64,000 bases of DNA from Bacillus sp. FJAT-52991 (GTDB lineage: Bacteria > Bacillota > Bacilli > Bacillales > Domibacillaceae): the NCBI RefSeq assembly GCF_037201805.1, contig NZ_CP147404.1:720501-784500 (forward strand). Reading direction: 5' to 3'. Within the stretch, counting starts at the first letter, position 1. Every line of letters starts with the position of its first letter. Made by a program: the position numbers and the translations under genes. Shown here piece after piece: positions 25,356 to 34,140 of the stretch. The notes under the pieces are model-generated. The model saw nothing but the letters and a program-made list of their open reading frames with translations. It was not told where the DNA came from and ran no database searches.

Positions 25356-25846
25356 GCATCAAAAAACTTACATGGCTCGCGCTATTCATCGCCATGTCTG
25401 TTGTGGGCGGAATGATCAAAGTACCAGCCGTTGTTGCTAGTGTGGCTCTTGATTCCTTTCCTGCTCTCTTAGCAGCGGGGCTCCTTGGGGCAGGGCCAAG
25501 TGCCTTGGTCGCTGCCTTTGGTCATCTCACATCCGCCGTCATTGGCGGATTGCCCCTTGGCCCGTTTCACATACTTATCGCCCTTGAGATGGCCGCCGTT
25601 GTTTGGATCTTTGCAAAGATGTACCAATCAGGTAAAAAAGTATCGGCGGTTATCACATTTGTTTTTCTCAATAGCATCGTTTCACCTGCGCCGTTTATTT
25701 TCATTATGGGCTGGGGCTTTTACGTTGGAGTGCTGCCATCCTTATTGATCGCATCGATCATAAACGTTGGATTAGCCATTGTGGCCTTGCCGCGCTTACA
25801 GTCAATTATGAATAAAATCATCTATAGGGGAGAAGCGAAAGCATGA
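25352..25846 (+). CDS. cblT: ECF transporter S component, alpha-ribazole type (CblT)
   Basis: 164-residue membrane protein with about five hydrophobic segments, of the ECF S-component type (KKLTWLALFIAMSVVGGMIKVP, then ALLAAGLLGAGPSALVAAFGHL and FIMGWGFYVG). The start is a GTG overlapping the pduO stop. It overlaps the next gene, a CblS-like alpha-ribazole kinase. Listeria and Geobacillus have the same pair, where CblT imports alpha-ribazole. The substrate is assigned by that partnership; cobalt or other vitamin S components look alike. Confidence 0.8.
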   Translation: MSIKKLTWLALFIAMSVVGGMIKVPAVVASVALDSFPALLAAGLLGAGPSALVAAFGHLTSAVIGGLPLGPFHILIALEMAAVVWIFAKMYQSGKKVSAVITFVFLNSIVSPAPFIFIMGWGFYVGVLPSLLIASIINVGLAIVALPRLQSIMNKIIYRGEAKA

Positions 25847-26562
25847 AGCGCGATGTTTTAGTGATTCCGTTTGATACAATCCACGATCTTGTTATCTCCT
25901 CCGATAATAGCGGAGCAATCGGAAACAAACAAGCTGATGTCGTTCAAGTCCCATACGAAACGGTCAGCTACTACAGCTTCCGCGTCGCCCTTATGGAATG
26001 CTTAGCGGCAGGAGGTGAGCCATTTGCTGTGGTGATACATAATTTTTCTGGTGATGAGGCGTGGCATGGCTTGCTAAGCGGAGTAAAAAAAACCGCTAAG
26101 GAAGCTGATATTCCTGATTTAGCCATCACCGGCAGCACCGAAACCAACTTTCAAATGATGCAATCTGCCACCGGAATTGTTGTAATGGGTAAAAAGAAAA
26201 AGGAAGCTGAGCGGCCACTGCCTGCCAACCTTCAATACGCCGTCATCGGCAAACCGCTTGTCGGGCCAGAAGTGTTAGCGGAAGCAAGCCAAGTAGCACC
26301 GCTCGCACTTTTTAGAAAAGTGTTGCAGATGGATGGTGTCCATGCTGTTTTGCCTGTAGGATCGAAAGGTATTTTGCATGAGATTAAGAACATGACAGGC
26401 AGAGAGGAACTTATGGCAGAAAATCTAGCTTGTGCTTTGGATGTGGAGAAAACCGCAGGGCCTAGTACTTGTTTTGTGGTTGGGTTTGAAGCGGAGGTTG
26501 AGCGAGTGTTGTGGGAGGTTTGTGGGGGATTGGTTTTTGTGGTTAATGTCATAGAGGTGTGA
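25843..26562 (+). CDS. cblS: Alpha-ribazole kinase (CblS-like)
   Basis: 239 residues with the PurM/ThiL-type ATP-binding layout: an N-terminal DVLVIPFDTIHDLVISSDNSGAIG acidic nucleotide loop, VALMECLAAGGEPFAVVIHNF, LAITGSTETNFQMMQSATGIVVMG and a C-terminal domain with LPVGSKGILHE. Together with CblT this lets the cell make alpha-ribazole-phosphate from salvaged alpha-ribazole without CobT and dimethylbenzimidazole, as shown in Listeria (established for that pair). The ATG overlaps cblT by four bases. Last gene of the cobalamin operon; base use in its final 100 bases is unusually G/T-rich. Confidence 0.8.
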   Translation: MKRDVLVIPFDTIHDLVISSDNSGAIGNKQADVVQVPYETVSYYSFRVALMECLAAGGEPFAVVIHNFSGDEAWHGLLSGVKKTAKEADIPDLAITGSTETNFQMMQSATGIVVMGKKKKEAERPLPANLQYAVIGKPLVGPEVLAEASQVAPLALFRKVLQMDGVHAVLPVGSKGILHEIKNMTGREELMAENLACALDVEKTAGPSTCFVVGFEAEVERVLWEVCGGLVFVVNVIEV

Positions 26563-26601
26563 ATAGATTGTCGATGTTACTTAAAGTCTTTATAGCCCAA
26601 C

Positions 26602-26637
26602 AAAAAAGAGATAGCCGACCCGCTATCTCTTTTTTTG
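26602..26637. terminator. Terminator of the cobalamin operon
   Basis: AAAGAGATAGC / GCTATCTCTTT stem with CGACCC loop and seven T. The A-run on the left makes it bidirectional with the convergent GGDEF/EAL gene. Confidence 0.85.
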
Positions 26638-26672
26638 CTAAAATAATAATCTTTTATAAATTCAACCCCCAC

Positions 26673-28769
26673 TCACTCAACAATACTCCCACACTTTTCC
26701 CGCTGTAAGTAAGCTTCAAAATCTTTGCTACATAGCGGTTTGCTAAATAGGTAGCCTTGGCCTTGAATACAGCCGTCTTCGATTAAGATTTGGAGTTGGT
26801 CGGTGGTTTCCACTCCTTCTGCGACGACGTTTAGGCCGAGTGCGTGGACAAGGGTGAGCATGGCTTTGACGATGGCGCGGCTTTCTTCATTTTCATGAAT
26901 GTCTCGAATAAAGGATGCGTCGATTTTTAATGTGTTGATTGGCAGTTCTTTAAGGTAGCTGAAAGAGCTGTAGCCAGTGCCGAAATCATCGATGGATACG
27001 GATATGCCTAAGTCTTGTAGTTCTTGTAAGACGAACATGGCGTGATCCATATTGACGAATATGCTTTCGGTGACTTCGATTTCAAAGGACGATGCTTCAA
27101 GGCCAGTTTCTTCTAGGATGGCTTGAACGCTTTGCACAAAATCAGGTTGTTCTAACTGATGAGGTGATACATTGACTGATAGTTGTAGAGAAAAGCCTAG
27201 ATCGTTCCATTTTTTGGCTTGTTGGCAGCCTTGGCGCATCACCCATTCACCGAGCGGCAAAATGATGCCTGATTCTTCCGCAAGTGGAATGAATTCTGCT
27301 GGAGAGATTCTACCGAGTTCTGGATGATTCCAGCGAACGAGAGCCTCCATGCCGATGGTTTGTTTGGTTGCTAAGTCTAGTTTTGGTTGATAATCAAGAT
27401 GGAATTGGTTATCTGTTAAGGCTTTTTTTAAGGCATTTTCTTTCAAGATTCGTTCGATGGACTGCCGCTCCATCTCTTTATCAAAAAGTGCGTAATCGTT
27501 TCGGTTTAGGTTCTTTACTTTATATAGTGCCATGTCTGCGTGAGAGAGCAGGGCACCCGCTTCTTTTCCGCTTTCTGGGAATATAGCAGCTCCAATGCTA
27601 CAAGAGATGGTATAGTATTGGTCCATTACTTTGATTGGTTGATTCAAATTCGATCGAATTCGTTCAGCCACTTGTTGAACTTCGTCTTGACTTACGATAT
27701 TTTTCAATAAAATCGTAAATTCATCGCCACCATGTCGCGCGACGACATCACCTTGGCGAATGCTATTTTTAATTCGCATAGCAGCTTCGACTAAGACAAA
27801 ATCGCCCTTATCGTGTCCCCCTGAATCGTTGACGTTCTTAAAATGATCGAGGTCGATGATCAACACCGCAAGTGACGTTCCGTTTTTTTTCACCATTTCT
27901 ATTTCATCGTAGAGCAAGTTCATGAAATATCTTCTATTAGGCAGATTTGTTAATGAGTCATGATAAGCGAGATGATGGATCAGCTCATCTGACTTTTTTC
28001 GATCAGTTATATTACGTGTGACAAGTACAAAATGCTGGATTGAATCAGCATTTTCATAAATGGGATTTAAGTTTGTTTCCCCATCCATGTACGATCCATT
28101 GGCTTTTTTGAACCGAAATTCTAGTTTCGCTGATGTTTGTTTTTTTTGGGCGACTTTTTTGAGTTCTGTTAAGACTTTCTCTTTATCCTCGTGATGAATC
28201 AAGTCTGAGAAGCGGTGTGACTGTAAATTAGCCAAATCATATCCGAGTAAATTTTCGTGTGAAGGGGATAAGTAGTGAAAACGTCCCTCCACATCGATGA
28301 TTGCGATGAGATCGGATGAGTATTCAGTAATAAGTCGATATTTCTCTTCCATTGCCTTACGGGCTGTTATATCGTTGCGGATAGAAACATATTGATAAGG
28401 AACCCCTTTTTCATCTAGAAATGGGACAATTGTCGTATCTACCCAATATAACGAGCCATCTTTGGCTTTGTTTCGAATTTCCCCCTGCCATATTTGGCCT
28501 GAGCCAATGGTTTTCCACATCGTTTTGAAAAATGCTGGAGGATGAAAGCACGAATTTAAAATATTATGATTTTGCCCGATCAATTCTTCTCGACTGTATT
28601 TAGAAATATGACAAAATTGATCATTTACATAAAAAATTTTTCCTTTTTTATCTGTCATAGCAACAATCGAGGACTGATCAAGCGCATATTGTATATCGAT
28701 CAGCTCTTTTTTCATCTTTTTAAACAATTCATTTTCAGAGCTTAGATTATTAATATTACTGTCAATCAT
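26673..28769 (-). CDS. PAS-PAS-GGDEF-EAL cyclic-di-GMP protein
   Basis: 698 residues, soluble. PAS1 is at about 20-135, PAS2 at about 145-260 (each ends in an ITARK/ITDRK PAC-type linker), GGDEF at about 270-430 and EAL at about 440-690. The cyclase signature is intact (VVARHGGDEFTIL), as are the phosphodiesterase marks: MEALVRWNHPELG (EAL), DDFGTGYSSFSYLKELP, LKIDASFIRD and VVAEGVET. Both activities are possible; which one dominates cannot be read from sequence. PAS1 resembles ligand or redox sensing PAS domains with no obvious heme His. AGGAGG precedes the ATG. Single gene between convergent terminator and divergent lipoprotein gene. Confidence 0.88.
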   Translation of the reverse strand: MIDSNINNLSSENELFKKMKKELIDIQYALDQSSIVAMTDKKGKIFYVNDQFCHISKYSREELIGQNHNILNSCFHPPAFFKTMWKTIGSGQIWQGEIRNKAKDGSLYWVDTTIVPFLDEKGVPYQYVSIRNDITARKAMEEKYRLITEYSSDLIAIIDVEGRFHYLSPSHENLLGYDLANLQSHRFSDLIHHEDKEKVLTELKKVAQKKQTSAKLEFRFKKANGSYMDGETNLNPIYENADSIQHFVLVTRNITDRKKSDELIHHLAYHDSLTNLPNRRYFMNLLYDEIEMVKKNGTSLAVLIIDLDHFKNVNDSGGHDKGDFVLVEAAMRIKNSIRQGDVVARHGGDEFTILLKNIVSQDEVQQVAERIRSNLNQPIKVMDQYYTISCSIGAAIFPESGKEAGALLSHADMALYKVKNLNRNDYALFDKEMERQSIERILKENALKKALTDNQFHLDYQPKLDLATKQTIGMEALVRWNHPELGRISPAEFIPLAEESGIILPLGEWVMRQGCQQAKKWNDLGFSLQLSVNVSPHQLEQPDFVQSVQAILEETGLEASSFEIEVTESIFVNMDHAMFVLQELQDLGISVSIDDFGTGYSSFSYLKELPINTLKIDASFIRDIHENEESRAIVKAMLTLVHALGLNVVAEGVETTDQLQILIEDGCIQGQGYLFSKPLCSKDFEAYLQREKCGSIVE

Positions 28770-29051
28770 TTTGTTTCCTCCTATAGTTCTACTTGGTTCT
28801 TTATTTATAGTTGGATAACATCATTTTTACAAAAAAACAACACTACCTTTACAAAAAAATTACTTTATTTTTTACCTTTTTTATATTAACTATATCATAA
28901 GTAAGGGTATTTTCTTCTCATTAAATGAGCAAAATGAGATTTTTCGTCTTATTTTGAACGAAATAGAAATGTCTTTAAAAAGTAGGAAATGATAAAATAC
29001 ATATAGAATTTTCAAATGGTTAAGTTACCAGTGTAAGGGTGGGGAGTGTAG

Positions 29052-30011
29052 ATGAAAAGGTTATCATTTATGGTATTGGCTGTGATGCTATTAGCCGGTT
29101 GTGGCAATAGCCTTTATGATGAGTCAATGAAGCAGGCGAAGTTGGCAATGGCGAATGGGGAGTTTGACAAGGCGAAAGCGTCATTTGAGCTGGCGCTAGA
29201 AGAAAAGCCGGATGATCCTGAAGCCTCAGGAGTATACGAGCAACTAGTCGTTTATGAAAGTGTCCAAAAGGCGATTGAAAATGGTCAATGGGATGAGGCT
29301 TTAACGAAAGTAGAGGGCTTAAAGAAGGCAAAGAATATCGAAAAAAACTTAAAGCAATCATTAGATGAACTAGTGAAAACGGCGGAAGCTGGGAAGGAAA
29401 ATGAGCGCATTGTTTCCGAAAAAGTAGAAGATATTAAGGGATTAGTAAGTGAAAAGAACTACGAAGCAGCGCAAAAATTAATCGATGAAATCAAACAGAA
29501 TGAACAGTTGAAAGTGGCTTATCAACAGTTCTCCGGTGAAGTGGATCGGCTGTCATCAGAAATTCAGTCAGGCATTCAGCATCAGGCAGAAGCAGAAAAG
29601 GAAGTAGCTATTCAAGAAGCTGAAGCCGTCAAACAAAAGGCTACCAATGAAAGTAGAAAAGTAGAGTACTATTCAAAGCTAGAGCAGATTGAAACGGGGA
29701 TGGCAGATTTAGAATATATATATGAACAAGGCACGACAGTCGAAGTGAGAGAGGCGGAATCAGAGCGGTATAAACGTTGGGATGACGCATTGAATGAAAT
29801 ATACGGTGTACTGAAGCAGCAGCTTCCATCCAATGAAATGGAACAATTACGGACGGCACAGCGCAAATGGATCACGTATCGAGATGAGTCAGCAGAGAGT
29901 GCTGCTGCTAGTTTTGAAGGCGGATCATGGGCGTCTGTTCAATATGTTAGTACGCAAGCTGATTTGACGAAAGAACGATGCTATGAGCTCGTAGATCGAT
30001 ATATGAAATGA
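29052..30011 (+). CDS. Lipoprotein with coiled coil and LprI/DUF1311-like C-terminus
   Basis: 319 residues. Signal peptide with lipobox AVMLLAGC (Cys17). TPR-like helices follow (FDKAKASFELALEEKPDDPEA), then a long charged coiled coil to about residue 205. The C-terminal ~100 residues have the DUF1311 pattern seen in lysozyme-inhibitor LprI proteins: SNEMEQLRTAQRKWITYRDES and FEGGSWASVQYVSTQADLTKERCYEL. Likely surface exposed on the outer face of the membrane. Lysozyme inhibition is only a family suggestion. Monocistronic, with its own terminator. Confidence 0.75.
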   Translation: MKRLSFMVLAVMLLAGCGNSLYDESMKQAKLAMANGEFDKAKASFELALEEKPDDPEASGVYEQLVVYESVQKAIENGQWDEALTKVEGLKKAKNIEKNLKQSLDELVKTAEAGKENERIVSEKVEDIKGLVSEKNYEAAQKLIDEIKQNEQLKVAYQQFSGEVDRLSSEIQSGIQHQAEAEKEVAIQEAEAVKQKATNESRKVEYYSKLEQIETGMADLEYIYEQGTTVEVREAESERYKRWDDALNEIYGVLKQQLPSNEMEQLRTAQRKWITYRDESAESAAASFEGGSWASVQYVSTQADLTKERCYELVDRYMK

Positions 30012-30019
30012 TAAGAAAC

Positions 30020-30061
30020 GACAGGATGAAAGAACCTTCTCTTTCATCCTGTCATTTTTTT
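30020..30061 (+). terminator. Intrinsic terminator after the lipoprotein gene
   Basis: Perfect 14-bp stem GACAGGATGAAAGA / TCTTTCATCCTGTC, then a T-rich tract. Confidence 0.88.
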
Positions 30062-30089
30062 GATCTTTTTCAAAAATGTAAAAATTATT

Positions 30090-30119
30090 TTGAAAATTCA
30101 AACGTATTTGTTGTATAAT
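30090..30119 (+). promoter_or_regulatory. SigA-type promoter of acsA
   Basis: TTGAAA at 30090-30095 and perfect TATAAT at 30114-30119 with an 18-bp spacer, 47 bases before the acsA start codon. Confidence 0.65.
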
Positions 30120-30165
30120 AAATTAACATACATAATTCTGTTATATAACATAGGAGGGGTACGTT

Positions 30166-31890
30166 ATGGAAGGAACGACTTTTTCGAAAGAGTTAGCGCC
30201 TGTTTTAGAGAATATAAATTTGCAAGATTATGAGGAAGCGGTTCGCCAAGCTGATTGGGGGAAGGTGGCTGAGCATTTCACTTGGTTTCAAACGGGGCAA
30301 GTGAATATGGTGTACGAAGCCATTGATCGCCATGTGAAAGAAGGGAAGGCGGAAAAAACAGCTTTGTTTTTTACTGATGGAGATCGGGAAGAACAGTATA
30401 CTTATCAACATATTCAAGAGCAGTCTTGCCGCTTTGCAAATGGATTAAAGTCGCTTGGTGTTGAGAAAGGCGATCGTGTGTTTATCTTTATGCCGCGTAG
30501 TCCGGAGTTATATTTTTCCTTACTAGGCATTGTCAGAGTCGGAGCCATTGCGGGGCCGTTGTTTGAGGCGTTTATGGAGGAAGCCGTTAAGGATCGTTTG
30601 GAGGATAGCGGGGCGAAGGTGGTTGTAACGACACCTCAACTATTAGAGCGTATTCCTGTCGATCAATTGCCGAATTTAGAGAAAGTGATTTTAGTAGGAT
30701 CAGATGAAAAAACAGCGGATTACATTGTCCCTTTTAATGAGCTGATGAGCGTGTCAGATGAGTACATGATCGAGTGGGTGGAACGAGAGGATGGCATGCT
30801 TTTGCATTACACATCTGGTTCGACTGGAAAGCCAAAAGGGGTATTACAAGTTCATGACGCGATGCTGCATCAATATGTTGCGGGAAAATGGGTGTATGAT
30901 CTTCATGAGGATGATATTTTTTGGTGCACGGCAGACCCAGGCTGGGTGACAGGGACATCCGCTGGCATTTGGTCTCCATGGTTAAATGGCGTCACCAATG
31001 TGTTGCGTGGTGGCCGCTTTAAAGCGGAGGATTGGTTTGCGACACTTGAAAAATACGGGGTAACGGTCTGGTTTAGTGCACCAACTGCTTTCCGATTATT
31101 GATGGCAAGCGGAAATAAAATGCCGAAGAACTATGATTTATCAAAGCTGCGTCATATTTTATCAGCTGGTGAGCCGCTCAATCCAGAAGTCATTCGTTGG
31201 GGGCTTGAAACATTGAATCTTCGCATTCATGACAACTGGTGGATGACGGAAACAGGTTCATCGATTTGTGCGAACTTCCGTTGTAACACGATCCGTCCTG
31301 GTTCAATGGGAAAACCGCTGCCTGGCATTGAAATGACAATTATTGATGATAATGGTCAAGAATTACCTCCAAATCGAATGGGGAACTTGGCGATTAAACC
31401 ACAATGGCCAGCGATGATGCGTCAAGTATGGAACAATAAAGAAAAATACGAAAGTTATTTCTTGAAAGGCTGGTTTGTTACGGGAGACTCTGCTTATAAG
31501 GATGAAGATGGTTACTTTTGGTTTGAAGGGCGTGTCGATGATGTCATCAATACATCTGGTGAGCGCGTGGGACCATTTGAAGTTGAAAGTAAGCTAGTGG
31601 AGCATCCAGCTGTAGCTGAAGCTGGAGTCATCGGTATTCCTGATCCGCTTCGTGGGGAAGTGATCAAAGCTTTTATCACCTTGCGACCGGGCTACACAGA
31701 AAGCCCAGAATTACTGGAAGAGATTCGTCAGTTCGTCAAAACTCGTCTAGCCGCTCATGCAGCACCGAGACAGTTTGAAGTCCGCGATACAATGCCAAAA
31801 ACTCGCTCAGGTAAAATTATGCGCCGCGTGTTAAAAGCGTGGGAGCTTGGTTTGCCAACAGGAGACTTATCGACAATGGAAGATGATTAA
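30166..31890 (+). CDS. acsA: Acetyl-CoA synthetase
   Basis: AMP-forming activation of acetate. The 574 residues fit the short Bacillus AcsA (about 572). ANL-superfamily motifs: LLHYTSGSTGKPKG at about 214-225, YGVTVWFSAPTAFRLL, DNWWMTETG, the hinge FEGRVDDVINTSGERVGPFEVE and the C-terminal lysine K550 in MPKTRSGKIMRRVL, the residue that acetylation controls in this family. In B. subtilis acsA is next to acuABC; here it is not, so AcuA control would act from elsewhere. AGGAGGGG precedes the ATG. Confidence 0.92.
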   Translation: MEGTTFSKELAPVLENINLQDYEEAVRQADWGKVAEHFTWFQTGQVNMVYEAIDRHVKEGKAEKTALFFTDGDREEQYTYQHIQEQSCRFANGLKSLGVEKGDRVFIFMPRSPELYFSLLGIVRVGAIAGPLFEAFMEEAVKDRLEDSGAKVVVTTPQLLERIPVDQLPNLEKVILVGSDEKTADYIVPFNELMSVSDEYMIEWVEREDGMLLHYTSGSTGKPKGVLQVHDAMLHQYVAGKWVYDLHEDDIFWCTADPGWVTGTSAGIWSPWLNGVTNVLRGGRFKAEDWFATLEKYGVTVWFSAPTAFRLLMASGNKMPKNYDLSKLRHILSAGEPLNPEVIRWGLETLNLRIHDNWWMTETGSSICANFRCNTIRPGSMGKPLPGIEMTIIDDNGQELPPNRMGNLAIKPQWPAMMRQVWNNKEKYESYFLKGWFVTGDSAYKDEDGYFWFEGRVDDVINTSGERVGPFEVESKLVEHPAVAEAGVIGIPDPLRGEVIKAFITLRPGYTESPELLEEIRQFVKTRLAAHAAPRQFEVRDTMPKTRSGKIMRRVLKAWELGLPTGDLSTMEDD

Positions 31891-31892
31891 TA

Positions 31893-31919
31893 GAAAAAGC
31901 CCGGGATTGCTCCCGGGCT
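31893..31919. terminator. Terminator between acsA and carbonic anhydrase
   Basis: AGCCCGGGA / TCCCGGGCT stem. The A-run on the left gives a T tract for the minus-strand carbonic anhydrase gene; no T tract on the plus side. Confidence 0.75.
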
Positions 31920-31927
31920 AGTTGTAT

Positions 31928-32491
31928 TTAGTTTTTATATCCATCTACAATTAAATCTAATTTTCCGCTCGCTGGATCAATAACAAGCCCATGGACAGGA
32001 ATATCATTTTGCATCAATGGATGGTTTTTGACCATACTAACACTATGAGATACGCTTTCTTCTACACTACTAAATCCTTCAAGCCAAGAGTCCACATCAA
32101 TGCCCGCATGTCTTAATGTATCGATTGTTTCTTGCTTCACGCCACGCTCGGCCATTGCGGCTAAAATGTTTTCGCTCTTTAGCGAGCTCATGCCGCAATC
32201 GTGATGACCCACGATGATCACTTCATCTGCTTGTAGTTGGTAAACGGCTACAAGTAAACTACGCATAATACTCCCGAATGGATGATTGACGATGGCACCT
32301 GCATTGCGGACAATTTTGACGTCCCCATTTTTGAAGTTCATTGCCTTCGTCACAAGCTCAACAAGACGAGTATCCATACAAGTTAAAAGCACGACACGCT
32401 TATCCGGAAATTTATCCGTTGCAAATTCTTCATATTGCTTACTTGCCACAAATTTCTCATTATAAGTTAAGATTTCTTCTAATAATGTCAT
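31928..32491 (-). CDS. ytiB: Beta-class carbonic anhydrase
   Basis: Interconverts CO2 and bicarbonate. 187 residues, similar to B. subtilis YtiB. Zinc ligands are Cys38 in LLTCMDTR, His96 and Cys99 in VGHHDCGM, with the Asp40-Arg42 dyad and RNAGAIVNHPFGSIMRSL as expected for the beta class. AAAGGGG precedes the ATG. The thioredoxin-like gene lies 72 bases upstream on the same strand. Confidence 0.88.
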   Translation of the reverse strand: MTLLEEILTYNEKFVASKQYEEFATDKFPDKRVVLLTCMDTRLVELVTKAMNFKNGDVKIVRNAGAIVNHPFGSIMRSLLVAVYQLQADEVIIVGHHDCGMSSLKSENILAAMAERGVKQETIDTLRHAGIDVDSWLEGFSSVEESVSHSVSMVKNHPLMQNDIPVHGLVIDPASGKLDLIVDGYKN

Positions 32492-32563
32492 TTTGTCATT
32501 CCCCTTTCGTACAACTACTATTTTACATCAAATGGACGAAAGTGAGAATTTTTAATTTATTTT

Positions 32564-32884
32564 TTACATTAATTCAACAATTTTTTTTATGGAATGCTCG
32601 AGTTCTCCCATTGGAATGAAGCGAGCTTTACGGAACATTTCTTTGCCTTCAACGAAGAAAATAATAACTGGAATCGTGAAAATGGCGTATTCTCCGGCAA
32701 TTTCAGGCACATCATCGGCATTGACATGTAACATTTTCACTTGTGGATAGTTCGTTAACAGTTCCTCCACTTGTGGTAAAACAGCATGACAAACCGAGCA
32801 ATTGGGTCGTGAAATATAAAGTAAAGCGACTGTATGTTCATTTAATTTCTCATGAAGGGTAGAGAGGGATGCGATCTTTTCCAA
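32564..32884 (-). CDS. Thioredoxin-like protein (CSVC active site)
   Basis: 106 residues with a thioredoxin fold and the redox motif Cys29-Ser-Val-Cys32 in ISRPNCSVCHAVLPQVEE, then VKMLHVNADDVPEIAGEYAIFTIPVIIFF with the cis-Pro before VII. The Trp of classical WCGPC is absent (RPNCSVC), so it is a member of the YdfQ/YtpP-like side branch rather than TrxA. The start codon is TTG at 32884, 8 bases after GGAGG. It is divergent from queF. Confidence 0.8.
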   Translation of the reverse strand: MEKIASLSTLHEKLNEHTVALLYISRPNCSVCHAVLPQVEELLTNYPQVKMLHVNADDVPEIAGEYAIFTIPVIIFFVEGKEMFRKARFIPMGELEHSIKKIVELM

Positions 32885-32979
32885 GAGGATGACCTCCTTT
32901 TTTATTTTATTATACTATAGGGGGTATGTTAGAGCAAGAGCAATGGCTTTATAATACCAATAGACAAGGAGGAGTTAAT

Positions 32980-33477
32980 ATGGCAGGAAGAAAAGAAGAC
33001 GAATTACAAGACATCACCCTTTTAGGCAATCAAGGGACAACATATAAATTTGCGTACGACCCGTCGATTCTCGAAACATTCGACAACAAGCACCAAAATC
33101 GTGATTACTTCGTGAAATTCAACTGTCCAGAGTTCACAAGTCTATGCCCAATGACCGGACAACCTGATTTTGCGACGATCTACATCAGCTACATTCCAGA
33201 TGTAAAAATGGTCGAAAGTAAAGCGTTAAAGCTATATTTATTTAGTTTCCGTAATCACGGTGATTTTCATGAGGACTGCATGAATATCATCATGAATGAT
33301 CTCATTGAACTAATGAACCCACGCTACATCGAAGTTTGGGGCAAATTCACGCCACGTGGTGGTATTTCCATTGACCCATACACAAACTGGGGTCGTCCTG
33401 GAACAAAATATGAGCAAATGGCGGAGTACCGCATGATGAATCATGATTTGTATCCGGAGAAAATTGATAATCGATAG
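32980..33477 (+). CDS. queF: NADPH-dependent preQ0 reductase (7-cyano-7-deazaguanine reductase)
   Basis: Last free-base step to preQ1 for tRNA queuosine. The start ATG at 32980 after AAGGAGG gives 165 residues, the type I QueF length. Catalytic Cys56 lies in [17 protein letters not shown] with the Asp just after, the QueF motif [15 protein letters not shown] binds substrate and NADPH, and [16 protein letters not shown] closes. The upstream open stretch to 32926 is leader. queCDE are not adjacent, and I see no preQ1 aptamer in the leader. Confidence 0.93.
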   Translation: MAGRKEDELQDITLLGNQGTTYKFAYDPSILETFDNKHQNRDYFVKFNCPEFTSLCPMTGQPDFATIYISYIPDVKMVESKALKLYLFSFRNHGDFHEDCMNIIMNDLIELMNPRYIEVWGKFTPRGGISIDPYTNWGRPGTKYEQMAEYRMMNHDLYPEKIDNR

Positions 33478-33552
33478 AAATGATTAGTGATGACAAGGCT
33501 ACTATGCTATGCTATACTAACCTTACCATTTACTATTACTTGTTTCGATATT

Positions 33553-33582
33553 CCCCTATTCATTCGTGAGTAGGGGGTTTTT
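33553..33582 (+). terminator. Intrinsic terminator after queF
   Basis: CCCCTA / TAGGGG stem with an inner CA..TG pair and a GTTTTT tail. Confidence 0.7.
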
Positions 33583-33592
33583 AGGTTCTATT

Positions 33593-33630
33593 AAAAGAAA
33601 AAAAACAGACTCTACGTGTAGAGTCTGTTT
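33593..33630 (-). terminator. Intrinsic terminator of the cold-shock gene
   Basis: AAACAGACTCTAC / GTAGAGTCTGTTT perfect 13-bp stem. Read on the minus strand it ends in a long T run. Confidence 0.85.
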
Positions 33631-33644
33631 ATATATGGCAGCAA

Positions 33645-33845
33645 TTATGCTTTTTGAACGTTAGTCGCTTGTAATCCACGTTGACCTTGTTCAGTATCAA
33701 ATGTTACAGCTTGACCTTCGTCTAAAGATTTGTAGCCTTCACCTTGGATAGCTGAGAAGTGAACGAATACATCGTCTCCGCCTTCACGTTCGATAAATCC
33801 AAAACCTTTTTCTGCATTAAACCATTTCACTTTACCTTGTTCCAT
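33645..33845 (-). CDS. Cold-shock protein (CspA/CspB family)
   Basis: RNA chaperone with a single OB-fold cold-shock domain. 66 residues from the ATG at 33845, after GAGGAGG. RNP1 is KGFGFIE and RNP2 is VFVHFSAI, both intact. The frame extends 10 codons upstream to 33875, but the ribosome site lies inside that stretch. Roughly 150 bases of untranslated A/T-rich leader may lie upstream, as common for cold-induced csp genes. Which paralogue (CspB, C or D) cannot be decided. Confidence 0.9.
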   Translation of the reverse strand: MEQGKVKWFNAEKGFGFIEREGGDDVFVHFSAIQGEGYKSLDEGQAVTFDTEQGQRGLQATNVQKA

Positions 33846-34140
33846 TATTGTTTCCTCCTCGTGTGCTGTACACACATTCTGTTACTATCCTTGCTCTCAA
33901 ACCTTCCAGACGGAAAGTTGTAACACTTACCAATTATTACTGAACAAAAATAATTCTACTTAAACATAACACACAATGTTATACAATACAAGAATAAACA
34001 AAATATGGTTATTCTAAAAATTCAGGATGCTGATGGCGTTTGCAGCCGAATAAGTAACAGCGTTTAGATATAGAGATTTCAAAATTCATCGAGGGTATAT
34101 AATCAGCTGTGGTATCCTAGTATAAAAAGAAGGTGATCGA

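Noticed and set aside
32900..32979. preQ1 riboswitch upstream of queF
   Set aside because: A GGTAT/ATACC pairing is possible, but the cytosine-rich loop and A-rich tail of preQ1-I are absent and the leader is only about 50 bases.
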